Source: Actinomycetes bacterium
GTDB lineage: Bacteria > Actinomycetota > Acidimicrobiia > Acidimicrobiales > Ilumatobacteraceae
NCBI GenBank assembly: GCA_029782355.1
Contig: JAKOUY010000016.1
Location: 682,001-746,000, forward strand
DNA: 64,000 nucleotides
Reading direction: 5' to 3'
Shown here: positions 16,739 through 25,457 of the stretch, piece after piece
How the letters are laid out: the number at the start of each line of letters is the position of its first letter
Position numbering within the stretch: position 1 is the first letter of the stretch
Program-made: the position numbers and the translations under genes
The notes under the pieces: generated by a model
The model's database searches: none
Seen by the model: the letters and a program-made list of their open reading frames with translations, nothing else
Told to the model about the DNA's origin: nothing

Positions 16739-17667
16739 TGGCCAGCGTCACCACCGAGCTGACCCCGTCGTCGCCCAGGCCCACGACCGCGCTCACCGCC
16801 GACGACCTGCGCGCCCAGCGCGGCAGGCGCTCGGTGGTCAACGCGGTCATGATCGGCCTGATGGCGCTGGCGTTCGTGGCCATCGTCGTCCCCCTCGTGT
16901 TCGTCATCGGCACGGTCGTCGGGCGTGGCGCGGGCGTGGTGTTCCGCGACTTCCCGGCGTGGTTCACCAAGACCGTGCCGATCTCCGAGCGGCGGTTCGG
17001 GCCCGGCATGGGTCCGGCGATCATCGGCACCCTGGTGATCACCGGGTGCGCCTCGGCACTGGCGATCCCGCTCGGCATCCTCGGCGCCGTGTACCTGCAC
17101 GAGTACGGGAAGAACCGTGGCTTCGCCAGAGTCGTGCGCTTCTTCGCCACCGTCATGACCGGCGTGCCCTCGATCGTGATGGGCCTGTTCGTCTACCTGG
17201 TGTTCACCCTGTACTTCAAGCTGTCCGGGATGGGCGGTGCGCTGGCCCTGGCGTGCCTGATGCTGCCGGTGGTGATCCGCTCGACCGAGGAGATGCTCCG
17301 GCTGGTTCCCGACCACCTGCGCGAGGCCAGCTACGCGCTGGGCACCCGCAAGAGCCGCACGATCATGGGCGTGGTCCTCCCGGCGGCGCTGCCCGGCATC
17401 GTCAGCGGCTGCCTGCTGGCCGTGGCCCGAGCCGCCGGGGAGACCGCCCCGCTCCTGTTCACCATCGGCGCAGCCACCAAGTTCCGGACCAACCCGTTCC
17501 GCGGCTCGATGACCGCGCTGCCCCTGCAGATCTTCAACAACGCCACCAGCAGCAAACCGGCCGCCATCGAGCGCGGCTGGGGAGCGGCGCTGACCCTGGT
17601 GGCGATCACCTTCCTGTTCACGGTCGTCGCCCGGATGGTGACGGCCGCCTACCAGAAGCGGCGATGA
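16738..17667 (+). CDS. pstA: Phosphate ABC transporter permease PstA
   Basis: The 309-residue second permease of the Pst importer shows six hydrophobic helices and the EAA motif [20 protein letters not shown]. Either GTG 16735 or ATG 16738 may be used; both overlap the pstC stop. It forms a heterodimer with PstC in the cytoplasmic membrane and is driven by PstB. The segment [17 protein letters not shown] is characteristic of PstA. Confidence 0.94.
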   Translation: MASVTTELTPSSPRPTTALTADDLRAQRGRRSVVNAVMIGLMALAFVAIVVPLVFVIGTVVGRGAGVVFRDFPAWFTKTVPISERRFGPGMGPAIIGTLVITGCASALAIPLGILGAVYLHEYGKNRGFARVVRFFATVMTGVPSIVMGLFVYLVFTLYFKLSGMGGALALACLMLPVVIRSTEEMLRLVPDHLREASYALGTRKSRTIMGVVLPAALPGIVSGCLLAVARAAGETAPLLFTIGAATKFRTNPFRGSMTALPLQIFNNATSSKPAAIERGWGAALTLVAITFLFTVVARMVTAAYQKRR

Positions 17668-18554
17668 TGGAGACCGCCAGCATGATGGACGACGCCCACA
17701 CCATGGAGAGCACCATGCCCACAGCCAGCCGCACCGTCGAGGATGCCGGCGGAGCCACCACCACTCGGGCACCGGCGATCCTCCGCCTGGAGAACCTGGA
17801 AGTCCACTACGGCGCGTTCCGCGCCGTGCACGACGTGACGATGGACATCCGCGCCCACGAGATCACCTCGTTCATCGGCCCGTCCGGATGCGGCAAGACC
17901 ACGGTGCTGCGCTGCCTGAACCGGATGAACGACGTCATCCCCTCGGCCCGGGTGAGCGGCAAGGTGCTGTACCACGGCATCGACCTGTACGGGCCCGACG
18001 TCTCCGCCGCCCAGGTCCGCCGGCGGGTCGGGATGGTGTTCCAGAAGCCCAACCCGTTCCCCAAGAGCATCTACGACAACGTCGCCTACGGTCCGCGGAT
18101 CAGTGGGATGAAGAAGCGTGCCGATCTGGACGAGGTGGTCGAGCGCTCGCTGCGCGGGGCCGCCCTGTGGGACGAGGTCAAGGACCGGTTGAAGTCGTCC
18201 GGTCTCGGGTTGTCCGGCGGTCAGCAGCAGCGACTGTGCATCGCCCGGGCGATCGCCGTCGAGCCCGAGGTGATCCTGATGGACGAGCCGTGCTCGGCCC
18301 TCGACCCGATCGCCACGGCGCGCATCGAGGAGCTGATGCAGGAGATCAAGCAGCGCTACACGATCGTCATCGTCACCCACAACATGCAGCAGGCCGCCCG
18401 GGTCAGCGACGACGTCGCCTTCTTCACCACCGAGGTCAACCCGGACAGCGATCGGCGCACCGGCGTGCTGGTCGAGTACGCCTCGTCGAAGACGATCTTC
18501 AGCAACCCGCGCGACGAACGCACCGAGGCCTACATCACCGGGAGGTTCGGCTGA
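17664..18554 (+). CDS. pstB: Phosphate ABC transporter ATP-binding protein PstB
   Basis: The ATPase that powers the Pst importer. Walker A is GPSGCGKTT, followed by the PstB-specific LRCLNRMND and the Q-loop [20 protein letters not shown]. The signature is [14 protein letters not shown], Walker [12 protein letters not shown], and the switch histidine is in [11 protein letters not shown]. The N-terminus carries several in-frame methionines (17664, 17667 and further ones) before the conserved core, giving an unusually long, Met/Thr-rich leader of about 35 residues. The true start is therefore uncertain. It overlaps pstA and phoU by four and one bases. Confidence 0.95.
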   Translation: MMETASMMDDAHTMESTMPTASRTVEDAGGATTTRAPAILRLENLEVHYGAFRAVHDVTMDIRAHEITSFIGPSGCGKTTVLRCLNRMNDVIPSARVSGKVLYHGIDLYGPDVSAAQVRRRVGMVFQKPNPFPKSIYDNVAYGPRISGMKKRADLDEVVERSLRGAALWDEVKDRLKSSGLGLSGGQQQRLCIARAIAVEPEVILMDEPCSALDPIATARIEELMQEIKQRYTIVIVTHNMQQAARVSDDVAFFTTEVNPDSDRRTGVLVEYASSKTIFSNPRDERTEAYITGRFG

Positions 18555-19300
18555 TGGGCGGCGACCTGCGCAAGGGCTTCCACCAGGAGATCGAGCAGGC
18601 CCGCGACGAGCTGATGCGTCTTGCCGCGGCCGTGACCGAGCGGATCCCGCGGGCCACGGCCGTGCTGCTCGACGGCGACCTGGAGGGGGCCGACTACCTG
18701 ATCCGCGCCGACGACGAGCTCGATGCCCGCTCGCTCGATCTCGAAGAGCTGTGCCTGAACATCCTCGCCCTGCAGTCACCGGTGGCCCGCGACCTGCGCC
18801 AGGTGGTGGCGCTGATGAAGATGAACGCCGAGGTCGAGCGGTCCGGCGACCTGGTGTGCAACATCTGCAAGGCCGCCCGGCGGATCTACGGTCACCCGCT
18901 CGATCCCAAGCTGCGCGGGGTCATCACCCGCATGGGCGAGCAGGCCCAACAGCTCTACAGCTCGGCCATCGAGAGCTTCGTCGAGAACGACGCCTCCAAA
19001 GCGGCGGCCCTCGACGACATGGACTCGTTCCTCGACGGGCTGCAGAAGCAGTTCATCCAGGCGATCTTCGAGAGCCACGCCGCCGGGCGGATCGACCTGC
19101 AGGTCGCCGTGCAGCTGGCCGTGGTCGCCCGCTTCTACGAGCGCATCGGCGATCATGCGGTCAACCTGGGGGAGCGGGTCCGCTACGTCGTGACCGGGTG
19201 GCTTCCCGAGCACAGCGGTGCCGATCGCTATCGCACCCGTCGCGACGACAGCGCCGGTCACCCACGACCGATCGAGCTCCACGAAGGCACCGACGGCTGA
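18554..19300 (+). CDS. phoU: Phosphate-specific transport regulator PhoU
   Basis: The 248-residue protein has two PhoU three-helix repeats with the metal-binding pattern E-x-x-x-D-x-x-x-N: MNAEVERSGDLVCNI in the first half and VARFYERIGDHAVNLGERV in the second. PhoU links the Pst transporter to the histidine kinase and keeps the PHO response off when phosphate is plentiful. Here it sits between pstB and the kinase gene with one-base overlaps on both sides. The C-terminal tail (about 25 residues, polar) is not part of the repeats. Confidence 0.94.
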   Translation: MGGDLRKGFHQEIEQARDELMRLAAAVTERIPRATAVLLDGDLEGADYLIRADDELDARSLDLEELCLNILALQSPVARDLRQVVALMKMNAEVERSGDLVCNICKAARRIYGHPLDPKLRGVITRMGEQAQQLYSSAIESFVENDASKAAALDDMDSFLDGLQKQFIQAIFESHAAGRIDLQVAVQLAVVARFYERIGDHAVNLGERVRYVVTGWLPEHSGADRYRTRRDDSAGHPRPIELHEGTDG

Positions 19301-20358
19301 TGCGCGTCGCCCGCCACGACCAGCTGGCATCGCTGCAGCGCGACCTCGCCGCCTCGGCGGCGCGGCTCTCGGTCTCGCAGACCGAGCTGCACCGCCTCCG
19401 CCGGGCCCTCGACGCCCTCCCGGTGGGCGTCGTGCTGGTCGACGACCACGGCCAGGTCCAGGTGCGCAACACGGCGGCCTCGGCCTACGAGGGTCACGGT
19501 CGGGTGCTCGTCTGGGAGGCCGTCGAGCGCCACCTGCGCCGAGCGGTGACCGGGCGCAGCAGCGGGCAGCTGCTCGAACTGTTCGGGCCGCCGCGCACCT
19601 CGCTGCAGATCGACGCCGTCCCGCTGCGCGACGGGGGAGCGCTGGCCACGATCGAGGACGTCAGCGAGCGCGCTCGCGTCGATCGGGTCCGCACCGACTT
19701 CGTCGCCAACATCAGCCACGAGTTGAAGACACCCGTCGGGGCGATGGCCGTGCTGGCCGAGGCCCTGGCCGAGGCCGACGAGCCCGAGATCGTCGAGCGG
19801 CTGGCGGCACGCATCTCCGCCGAGGCCCATCGAGCGGCACGGACGATCGACGATCTGCTGGAGCTGTCGCGCATCGAGCTGGGTGGGCCGGCGTTGCGCG
19901 AGGCGGTCGATGTCGACACGGTCGTCGCCGAGGCGGTCGAGCGCACCGCGACGGCCGCCGAGCACCGCGAGGTGTCGGTACGCCGGGCCGGGACGCCCGG
20001 CCTGTCGGTGTGGGGCGACGCCCGCCAGCTGACCTCGGCGGTGGCCAACCTGGTCGACAATGCCGTCAAGTACAGCGAGGACGGGGCCGAGGTCGTCGTG
20101 GCCGCCCGGGCCGAGGACCGCACCGTCCTCGTCGAGGTGATCGACCACGGCATCGGGATCCCGGCCACGGACCTGGACCGCGTCTTCGAACGCTTCTATC
20201 GGGTCGACCAGGCCCGCAGTCGGGCCACCGGTGGCACCGGGCTCGGTCTCTCGATCGTCCGCCACGTCGCCGCCAACCACGCCGGCCGGGTGACGGTGGT
20301 CTCCCGCGAGGGCGAGGGCAGTACGTTCACCATCCACCTCCCGGCGTTCGACGAGTGA
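19300..20358 (+). CDS. Sensor histidine kinase of the phosphate response (SenX3/PhoR-like, no membrane segment)
   Basis: The 352-residue kinase starts with a coiled-coil-like stretch (SLQRDLAASAARLSVSQTEL), then a PAS-like domain (about 40-125). HisKA has the phospho-accepting histidine in NISHELKTP (about 140), and the HATPase_c domain contains NLVDNAVKYS, DHGIGIP and GGTGLGLSIV. Mycobacterial SenX3 and E. coli PhoR are membrane-anchored, but no hydrophobic helix is visible here, so it should be cytoplasmic and may take its signal through PhoU and PstB. It overlaps the phoU stop by one base; the response regulator follows 7 nt downstream. Confidence 0.88.
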   Translation: MRVARHDQLASLQRDLAASAARLSVSQTELHRLRRALDALPVGVVLVDDHGQVQVRNTAASAYEGHGRVLVWEAVERHLRRAVTGRSSGQLLELFGPPRTSLQIDAVPLRDGGALATIEDVSERARVDRVRTDFVANISHELKTPVGAMAVLAEALAEADEPEIVERLAARISAEAHRAARTIDDLLELSRIELGGPALREAVDVDTVVAEAVERTATAAEHREVSVRRAGTPGLSVWGDARQLTSAVANLVDNAVKYSEDGAEVVVAARAEDRTVLVEVIDHGIGIPATDLDRVFERFYRVDQARSRATGGTGLGLSIVRHVAANHAGRVTVVSREGEGSTFTIHLPAFDE

Positions 20359-20365
20359 GCCGGCG

Positions 20366-21073
20366 ATGACCACCCAACCCGTCGTCCTGGTCGTCGAGGA
20401 CGAAGCGAGCTTCCTCGAAGCGCTGACCGTCGGTCTGCAGCGCGAGGGTTTCCGCATCCACACCGCCGTCGATGGCATGGAGGCCCTGACCCGCTTCGAC
20501 GCCGTCAAGCCGGACATCGTCCTGCTCGACGTGATGCTGCCGAAGATCAGTGGGATCGACGTCTGCCGTCAGCTGCGCAAGCGCAGCCAGGTGCCGATCA
20601 TCATGGTCACGGCCAAGGGATCGGAGATCGACACCGTCGTCGGCCTGGAGGTGGGCGCCGACGACTACGTGACCAAGCCGTACCGGATCCGCGAACTCGT
20701 CGCCCGGATGCGCGCCGTCATGCGCCGGTTGCCCGACGGTGCCGGCGCCGACTCGGTGGGCACGGACCTGGTCGCCGTCGGCCCGGTGGCCCTCGACCCG
20801 ATGGAGCATCGCGTCACCCTCCACGGCGAACCGCTGAGCCTGCCGTTGAAGGAGTTCGACCTGCTCCACCTCCTGCTGGCCAATGCCGGCCGGGTGGTGC
20901 CGCGCGAGACGCTGATCGACCGGGTGTGGGGCACCGACTACGTGGGCGACACCAAGACGCTCGACGTGCACATCAAGCGCCTGCGGGCCAAGATCGAGGA
21001 CGATCCGGCCGCGCCGACGCGCATCTCCACGATCCGCGGCCTCGGCTACCGCTACGAGCGGACCTCGGCCTGA
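20366..21073 (+). CDS. OmpR/PhoB-family response regulator (RegX3/PhoP-like)
   Basis: The 235-residue regulator has a receiver domain with the acidic pocket E11/D12, phospho-acceptor D55 (LLDVMLP), T82 and K104 (TKPYRIRE). A winged helix-turn-helix DNA-binding domain follows, with TKTLDVHIKRLRAKIEDDP and the closing TIRGLGYRYE. It is the last gene of the pst-phoU-kinase operon and the most likely protein to bind the PHO box at 14417. Expression from that operon would give positive autoregulation at low phosphate. Confidence 0.93.
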   Translation: MTTQPVVLVVEDEASFLEALTVGLQREGFRIHTAVDGMEALTRFDAVKPDIVLLDVMLPKISGIDVCRQLRKRSQVPIIMVTAKGSEIDTVVGLEVGADDYVTKPYRIRELVARMRAVMRRLPDGAGADSVGTDLVAVGPVALDPMEHRVTLHGEPLSLPLKEFDLLHLLLANAGRVVPRETLIDRVWGTDYVGDTKTLDVHIKRLRAKIEDDPAAPTRISTIRGLGYRYERTSA

Positions 21074-21142
21074 GCGGGCCGCGAACCAGGACGGCCGGGC
21101 ACTCGTACCAGGGCCCATCCGAACCGTGAAAGACTGGAGACC

Positions 21143-21931
21143 ATGTCCACGCCACCTCCTCCTCCGCCGAGCGTTCCGAACCAGGGTGGTGCGGTGAACC
21201 CGCAGCCCACCGTTGCCTTCCAACCGATGCAGCCCGTCGGTGGCCCGCCGCCCGCGGCGGCGCCGGCCGGTCGCAAGAAGGGTCTGATGGCCCTGCTCGC
21301 ACTCCTGGTGCTGGCCGCACTGGGAGTCGGCGCGTTCTTCCTGTTCTTCAACAAGGACGACGACAAGGGCGGCGGCAACCTCGACACCAAGGCCGCCTCG
21401 GCCAGCCTCAAGCAGGTGCTCGACGCGGCGCAGACCTCCGGAGCCCCCGGGCAGTGCCCGTTCGCCGATCTCGACGCGCTGGCCGCCAAGGCGCCGAAGT
21501 CGCTCGACGCCGTCGCCGCTGCCAAGGGCACCGAGACGACCAGCTTCCAGACCCTGGCCGACAAGCGCATGCTCACCTGCGTGGCCACCGGCACCCCGAC
21601 CTCGATCCGCATCCTGGCCGCCGAGCCGGTCGACGGCACGTTCCAGGACGTGTGGACCAAGGCCCTCTCCGGGTTCCAGATCGACTTCAAGAAGGCCGAG
21701 GCACTGCGCGGCGGGACGATCCAGTCGTACTGCGCCACGGCAGCGCAGACCAACGAGCGGTCCTGCGCCGTGCAGTGGTTCGACGGTGACCTGCGTCTCG
21801 GTGCGGTGTCGACCGCCAAGGACGCCAACGCCACCGACGTCCAGACGTGGCTGACCGACATCCTCGACGACCTCGTCGCCGGGGTGCAGAAGGCGGTCGG
21901 CGCAACCTCGGGGAGCACCCCGGGCACCTGA
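21143..21931 (+). CDS. Membrane-anchored protein with four-cysteine extracellular domain (copy 1)
   Basis: The 262-residue protein has a cytoplasmic Pro-rich N-terminus with the motif NPQPTVAFQPMQP, then one membrane helix (MALLALLVLAALGVGAFFLFF). An extracellular domain follows with four cysteines (GQCPF, LTCVA, SYCAT, RSCAV) and a C-terminal helix LTDILDDLVAGVQKA. A paralogue at 34506-35339 has the same plan, the same four cysteines and the same N-terminal motif. I recognise no named family. The cysteines probably form two disulfides outside the cell. The likely -10 is AAGACT 7 nt before the ATG, matching CAGACT before the paralogue. Function unknown. Confidence 0.7.
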   Translation: MSTPPPPPPSVPNQGGAVNPQPTVAFQPMQPVGGPPPAAAPAGRKKGLMALLALLVLAALGVGAFFLFFNKDDDKGGGNLDTKAASASLKQVLDAAQTSGAPGQCPFADLDALAAKAPKSLDAVAAAKGTETTSFQTLADKRMLTCVATGTPTSIRILAAEPVDGTFQDVWTKALSGFQIDFKKAEALRGGTIQSYCATAAQTNERSCAVQWFDGDLRLGAVSTAKDANATDVQTWLTDILDDLVAGVQKAVGATSGSTPGT

Positions 21932-21964
21932 GCCGCACCGGCGGCGACGTCCTACGATGCCCTC

Positions 21965-23308
21965 GTGAGCGAACCGCTGCGTCCTGACGCTGTCTCGCAC
22001 GGCCGGCCGCGCCCGACACCAACGGCGCGCCGGCCGGCGACGGCGCCGGTCAGCCCGTTCCAGCGACTGGCGTGGACCCACGCCCTGATGACCGCCGGCG
22101 ACGTCGCCCTGGTGGTCGCTCTGGCCAACTCGTTCCTCTCCCTCGACGCCCACGCGGCGCGCGGCAAGGTCCTGCTGTACCTGCTGATCAGCTTCGCCCC
22201 GTTCGCCGTGGTGGCGCCGCTGATCGGCCCGCTCGTCGACCGCATCGCCGGTGGGCGGCGGATGATGGTGATCATCACCGGCGCCGGCCGGGCCGTGGCC
22301 TACGCCCTCCTGCTGGTCGCCCTGGACTCCATCGCCATGTTCCCGCTGGCGTTCGTCGTGCTGGTCCTGCAGAAGACCTACGCGGTCTCCAAGTCCGCCA
22401 TCGTCCCGTCGGTGGTCCGCAGCAACCAGGAGCTGGTCGAGGCCAACTCCAAGCTCGGCGTGCTGGCCGGACTCTCCGGCGGGCTGGCGGCGATCCCGCT
22501 CGGGATCCTGGCGGTGATCAGCTCGAAGGCCGCCCTGGTCGGCGGCATCGCCGTGTTCGTCGCCGCGGTGATCAGCGCCACCCGGCTGCCGCGTGACGTG
22601 GTGGCTGCGAGCCAGGCCGATCCCACCGAGCGCGAGGAGCTGCGCCAGCCGGAGCTGCTGCTGGCGGCAACGGCCTTCGCCCTGATCCGCGGCACCCTCG
22701 GCTTCCTCTTCTTCCACCTGTTCTTCTGGATCCGCACCGAGCACTTCCCGACGTACTGGCTGGGTCTGGCGGTGGCGTCCGTGACCATCGGCGTACTGGT
22801 CGGCAACTCGATCGCCCCCCTCCTGCGCCGGCTGCTCAGCGAGCGGCTGATGATCGTTGTCGCCCTGTCGATCGTGGCCGTCTCGGGCATCCTGGCCGCG
22901 GTGGCCCACGGCGTCGGCGCCGCGGTCGGGCTGTCGATCATGGTCAACGTGGCCTCCGCCGTGGCCCGGATGGCCTTCGAGTCCATCGTCCAACGCACCG
23001 CACCGGACGCCAACCAGGGCCGGGCCTTTGCCACCTTCGAGACCCGCTTCCAGCTCTCCTGGGCGCTGGCCGGGGTGATCCCCACGCTGTTCACCCTGCC
23101 GGGATGGGTCGGGTTCCTCATCGTCGGGTTGGTGGGGGCCTTCGGCGTGGCGTCGTACCTGGCCGGTGGGGCCGGGGTGCTCAGAGCTCGAGCCGGGCTA
23201 CCCACAGTCCAGGAGCTGCGAGCTCGGCGGCCGTGGGCAGGGCGGCGGGGCGGCTCAGCAGCTCGGTCACCCGCGGTTCGCCCACCCGATCCACCACACC
23301 GGCAATGA
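21965..23308 (+). CDS. MFS-like multi-pass membrane transporter
   Basis: The 447-residue protein has about 12 hydrophobic helices after a 35-residue Arg/Pro-rich cytoplasmic N-terminus. The loop LIGPLVDRIAGGRRMM between helices 2 and 3 is a variant of the MFS motif G-x-x-x-D-R-x-G-R-R. No substrate-defining motif was recognised; drug or metabolite export is possible. GTG 21965 follows TACGAT by 6 nt. The last ~42 codons overlap the convergent gene at 23181, encode an Arg/Pro-rich tail (RPWAGRRGGSAARSP) and may be non-essential. Confidence 0.78.
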   Translation: MSEPLRPDAVSHGRPRPTPTARRPATAPVSPFQRLAWTHALMTAGDVALVVALANSFLSLDAHAARGKVLLYLLISFAPFAVVAPLIGPLVDRIAGGRRMMVIITGAGRAVAYALLLVALDSIAMFPLAFVVLVLQKTYAVSKSAIVPSVVRSNQELVEANSKLGVLAGLSGGLAAIPLGILAVISSKAALVGGIAVFVAAVISATRLPRDVVAASQADPTEREELRQPELLLAATAFALIRGTLGFLFFHLFFWIRTEHFPTYWLGLAVASVTIGVLVGNSIAPLLRRLLSERLMIVVALSIVAVSGILAAVAHGVGAAVGLSIMVNVASAVARMAFESIVQRTAPDANQGRAFATFETRFQLSWALAGVIPTLFTLPGWVGFLIVGLVGAFGVASYLAGGAGVLRARAGLPTVQELRARRPWAGRRGGSAARSPAVRPPDPPHRQ

Positions 23309-24377
23309 ACGCCTTGCCCCGCTGGACCTGGGCTTGGGTCAGGTTCAGCCCGAGCAGCCGCTGGACGTAGACGTCGTCGGGCGTGGTCTCCAGCCGCCGG
23401 CGGCGGATCGCCTCGGCGATGGTCAGCGCATCGCCGCCGATCAGGCGCACGGCCACCGCATCGGCCAGATAGTCGACCAGGCCGACGATGGCGGTGAACG
23501 CCGCGTCCAGCTGCGGGTGCAGTGCCCGTTGCTCCTCGGACTCCACGGCGCCCAGCATGACGGCCGGATCGGACATCATCTGGCGGATCGCCGCCATCGG
23601 GTCGGCGTCGGCGTCGCCGAGCTCCACCGTGCTGAGGTGGTCGGCCAGCGCCTGGGGATCGGGGCGGAACCCACCGGCATGGCGGCGGACGAGGGCGGTC
23701 AGGTCGTCGCACACCGTGCCGAGCCCGAACACCGCCCCGCCGATCAGCTCCTGGCTGAGGACCCAGAGGCGCAGCTCGTCGACGGGTAGCTGCCAGGCTC
23801 CGGCGAAGGCGTCGATGGTCGCCGGAACGACCAGGAGCTCGGCGCGCTGGCGGGGGATCGGCAGGTCGTACTGGCCGAACGCCCGCCGGGCCATCCGTCC
23901 GACCATCGAACCGATGGCCATGCCCATGGTGGTCGGGGCCATCATCCGGCTCAGCCCGGCCAGCATCGACATCATCGGGTCCACCCCTCCGGCCTCGCCG
24001 TCCGCTGACGCCGCGGCGGCGTCCGAGCGCGGCCCGAGCGAGGTGGCCAGCTCGGTGAACAGCGGGCGGTAGGCGTCGAGGGTTCGCTGGGCCCACACAC
24101 CAGGGGTCACCGCGGCGATCGAACCGGCGGTGACCGGGGTGGCCATGACGTCGGCGACGTGCATCGCGGCGATGCCGGCCAGCTGCTCCAGGGCGATGCG
24201 CTGGGCCGGCTCGACGTTGGCATCCGTGCCGTCCTCGGTCGCGGCCATGGCGGCGAACTGGCGGGCCGCGTCCCAGTTCAGCGGGCCCTGACCGGCCAGC
24301 GCCTTGGCCAGATCGCCGAACATCGGCAGGTTGGCGAACGGGTTGTCCGGATCACCGCTCGGGACGTCGGCGGGCAT
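23181..24377 (-). CDS. DUF2342/zincin-like family protein lacking the HExxH histidines
   Basis: The 398-residue protein resembles the actinobacterial DUF2342 family (also annotated as F420-associated or putative hydrolase), predicted zinc metallopeptidases. The N-terminus NPFANLPMFGDLAKAL and the middle region GRMARRAFGQYDLPIPR fit the family. Where family members carry a helix with HExxH, this protein has LWVLSQELIGGAVF near residues 205-218: the first His is Gln and the second is Gly, with only Glu kept. It therefore probably lacks zinc and peptidase activity. ATG 24377 lies 7 nt after TAGGCT. Its 3' end overlaps the MFS gene on the other strand by 128 bp. Family assignment is moderately sure. 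Confidence 0.6.
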   Translation of the reverse strand: MPADVPSGDPDNPFANLPMFGDLAKALAGQGPLNWDAARQFAAMAATEDGTDANVEPAQRIALEQLAGIAAMHVADVMATPVTAGSIAAVTPGVWAQRTLDAYRPLFTELATSLGPRSDAAAASADGEAGGVDPMMSMLAGLSRMMAPTTMGMAIGSMVGRMARRAFGQYDLPIPRQRAELLVVPATIDAFAGAWQLPVDELRLWVLSQELIGGAVFGLGTVCDDLTALVRRHAGGFRPDPQALADHLSTVELGDADADPMAAIRQMMSDPAVMLGAVESEEQRALHPQLDAAFTAIVGLVDYLADAVAVRLIGGDALTIAEAIRRRRLETTPDDVYVQRLLGLNLTQAQVQRGKAFIAGVVDRVGEPRVTELLSRPAALPTAAELAAPGLWVARLEL

Positions 24378-24384
24378 GCCGGCC

Positions 24385-24421
24385 AGCCTACGGGCGGGGA
24401 TCGGAGGGCGGGCGATAACGT
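24385..24421. promoter_or_regulatory. Divergent -10 boxes (DUF2342 gene / epimerase gene)
   Basis: Minus-strand TAGGCT (24390-24385) ends 7 nt before ATG 24377. Plus-strand TAACGT (24416-24421) ends 6 nt before ATC 24428; its TAA is the in-frame stop that closes the epimerase frame upstream. Confidence 0.45.
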
Positions 24422-24427
24422 CGGGCC

Positions 24428-25444
24428 ATCATCGTCGACAGCAGCTCGCCCGGCGCGTCCGCCACCGATCAGCCGGCGCCACCGGTCACCGGCCGGTCGG
24501 TGTGGATCCGCGGTGCCAGCGCGGCGCTCGACGTCCGCCTCGGCCGCCTGTTCGAGGAGGCCGGCTGGCGGGTCCAGGAGCAACCGGCCCACGCCACCAC
24601 CATCGTCTGGGCCGCGGCCACCGATCCGGAACGGATCGTTGCCCGGCGGGCCCGTCCGGCCGCCGAACTGGCCGAGGCGCTGGTCGCCGCCCAGGGGGCG
24701 GCCAACCTGGTGCTCGTCTCCTCGGCGATGGTCTACGGAGCATGGGCCAACAACCCGGTGCCGCTCACCGAGGACGCCGCGCTGCGCCCGACCGTCGACT
24801 TCGCCTACGCCCGCCGTCTGGGCGCGCTGGAGCAGACCGCCGACGACTGGCGGGTCGCCGTGCCCGGCCGGCGGGTGACCGTGCTCCGCCCGGTGGTGAC
24901 GATGGCCGAGGACGCCAGCAGCCCGCTGGCCATGGCCCTCGCCGCCGGGATGGGCCAGCGGCGCGGCGAGGACGATCCGCCGGCACAGTTCGTCCATCTC
25001 GACGATCTCGCCGCGGCCGTGGTGCTGGCCGTCTCCCGACGGCTGGACGGCGTCTACAACGTGGCGCCCGACGGGTGGGTGGCCGGCGAGCGGGTCCGGG
25101 CCCTGGCCGGCGGGGTGCCGCGCATCAAGCTGCCGGCCCGCGTCCGGGAGGTGCTCGACGACGTCCGCTGGCGGTTGACCCGCGGACCGATCCCACCCGG
25201 GATGTCGGCCTACACCCGCTGGCCGTGGCTGGTGGCCAACGACCGGCTGAAGGCTGCCGGGTGGCGGCCAACGGTGACCAACGAGCAGGCCTACGTCGAG
25301 GGGACCGAGCAACGATGGTGGACGATGGTCTCGCCCAAGCGTCGCCAGGAGCTGGCGCTCGGGGGGCTCGGGGTCGGGATCGGGGCACTGCTGGGCGCGA
25401 TCGTCGTCGCCGTTCGCCGGGCCCGCCGGCGGCGCACCGGCTGA
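24428..25444 (+). CDS. NAD(P)-dependent epimerase/dehydratase-like (extended SDR) protein; possible ATC start
   Basis: The protein (338 residues from ATC 24428, or 314 from GTG 24500) resembles extended SDR epimerases. An N-terminal strand-turn VWIRGASAALDVRLGRLFEE holds a degenerate dinucleotide-binding loop, and LVLVSSAMVYGAW matches the S-S-x-x-x-Y-G active-site region, although the usual YxxxK is altered to YARRL. A hydrophobic helix near the C-terminus (LGVGIGALLGAIVVAV) ending in RRARRRR suggests a membrane anchor, unusual for the family. The start is uncertain: no canonical codon lies between the TAA at 24416 and GTG 24500, and the intervening codons are strongly G/C at third positions. 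Substrate unknown. Confidence 0.62.
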   Translation: MIVDSSSPGASATDQPAPPVTGRSVWIRGASAALDVRLGRLFEEAGWRVQEQPAHATTIVWAAATDPERIVARRARPAAELAEALVAAQGAANLVLVSSAMVYGAWANNPVPLTEDAALRPTVDFAYARRLGALEQTADDWRVAVPGRRVTVLRPVVTMAEDASSPLAMALAAGMGQRRGEDDPPAQFVHLDDLAAAVVLAVSRRLDGVYNVAPDGWVAGERVRALAGGVPRIKLPARVREVLDDVRWRLTRGPIPPGMSAYTRWPWLVANDRLKAAGWRPTVTNEQAYVEGTEQRWWTMVSPKRRQELALGGLGVGIGALLGAIVVAVRRARRRRTG

Positions 25445-25457
25445 GTCGGCTCAGCCG
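25438..25457. terminator. Hairpin spanning both stop codons of convergent genes
   Basis: CGGCTGAG (25438-25445) pairs perfectly with CTCAGCCG (25450-25457) around the tetraloop TCGG. The arms contain the TGA of the epimerase gene and, on the other strand, the TGA of the gene at 25451. It is a compact candidate bidirectional terminator. Confidence 0.5.

Noticed and set aside
20327-22993. 888-codon minus-strand frame
   Set aside because: It lies antisense to the response regulator, the four-cysteine gene and the MFS gene and is Gly/Gln/His-rich with no domain.
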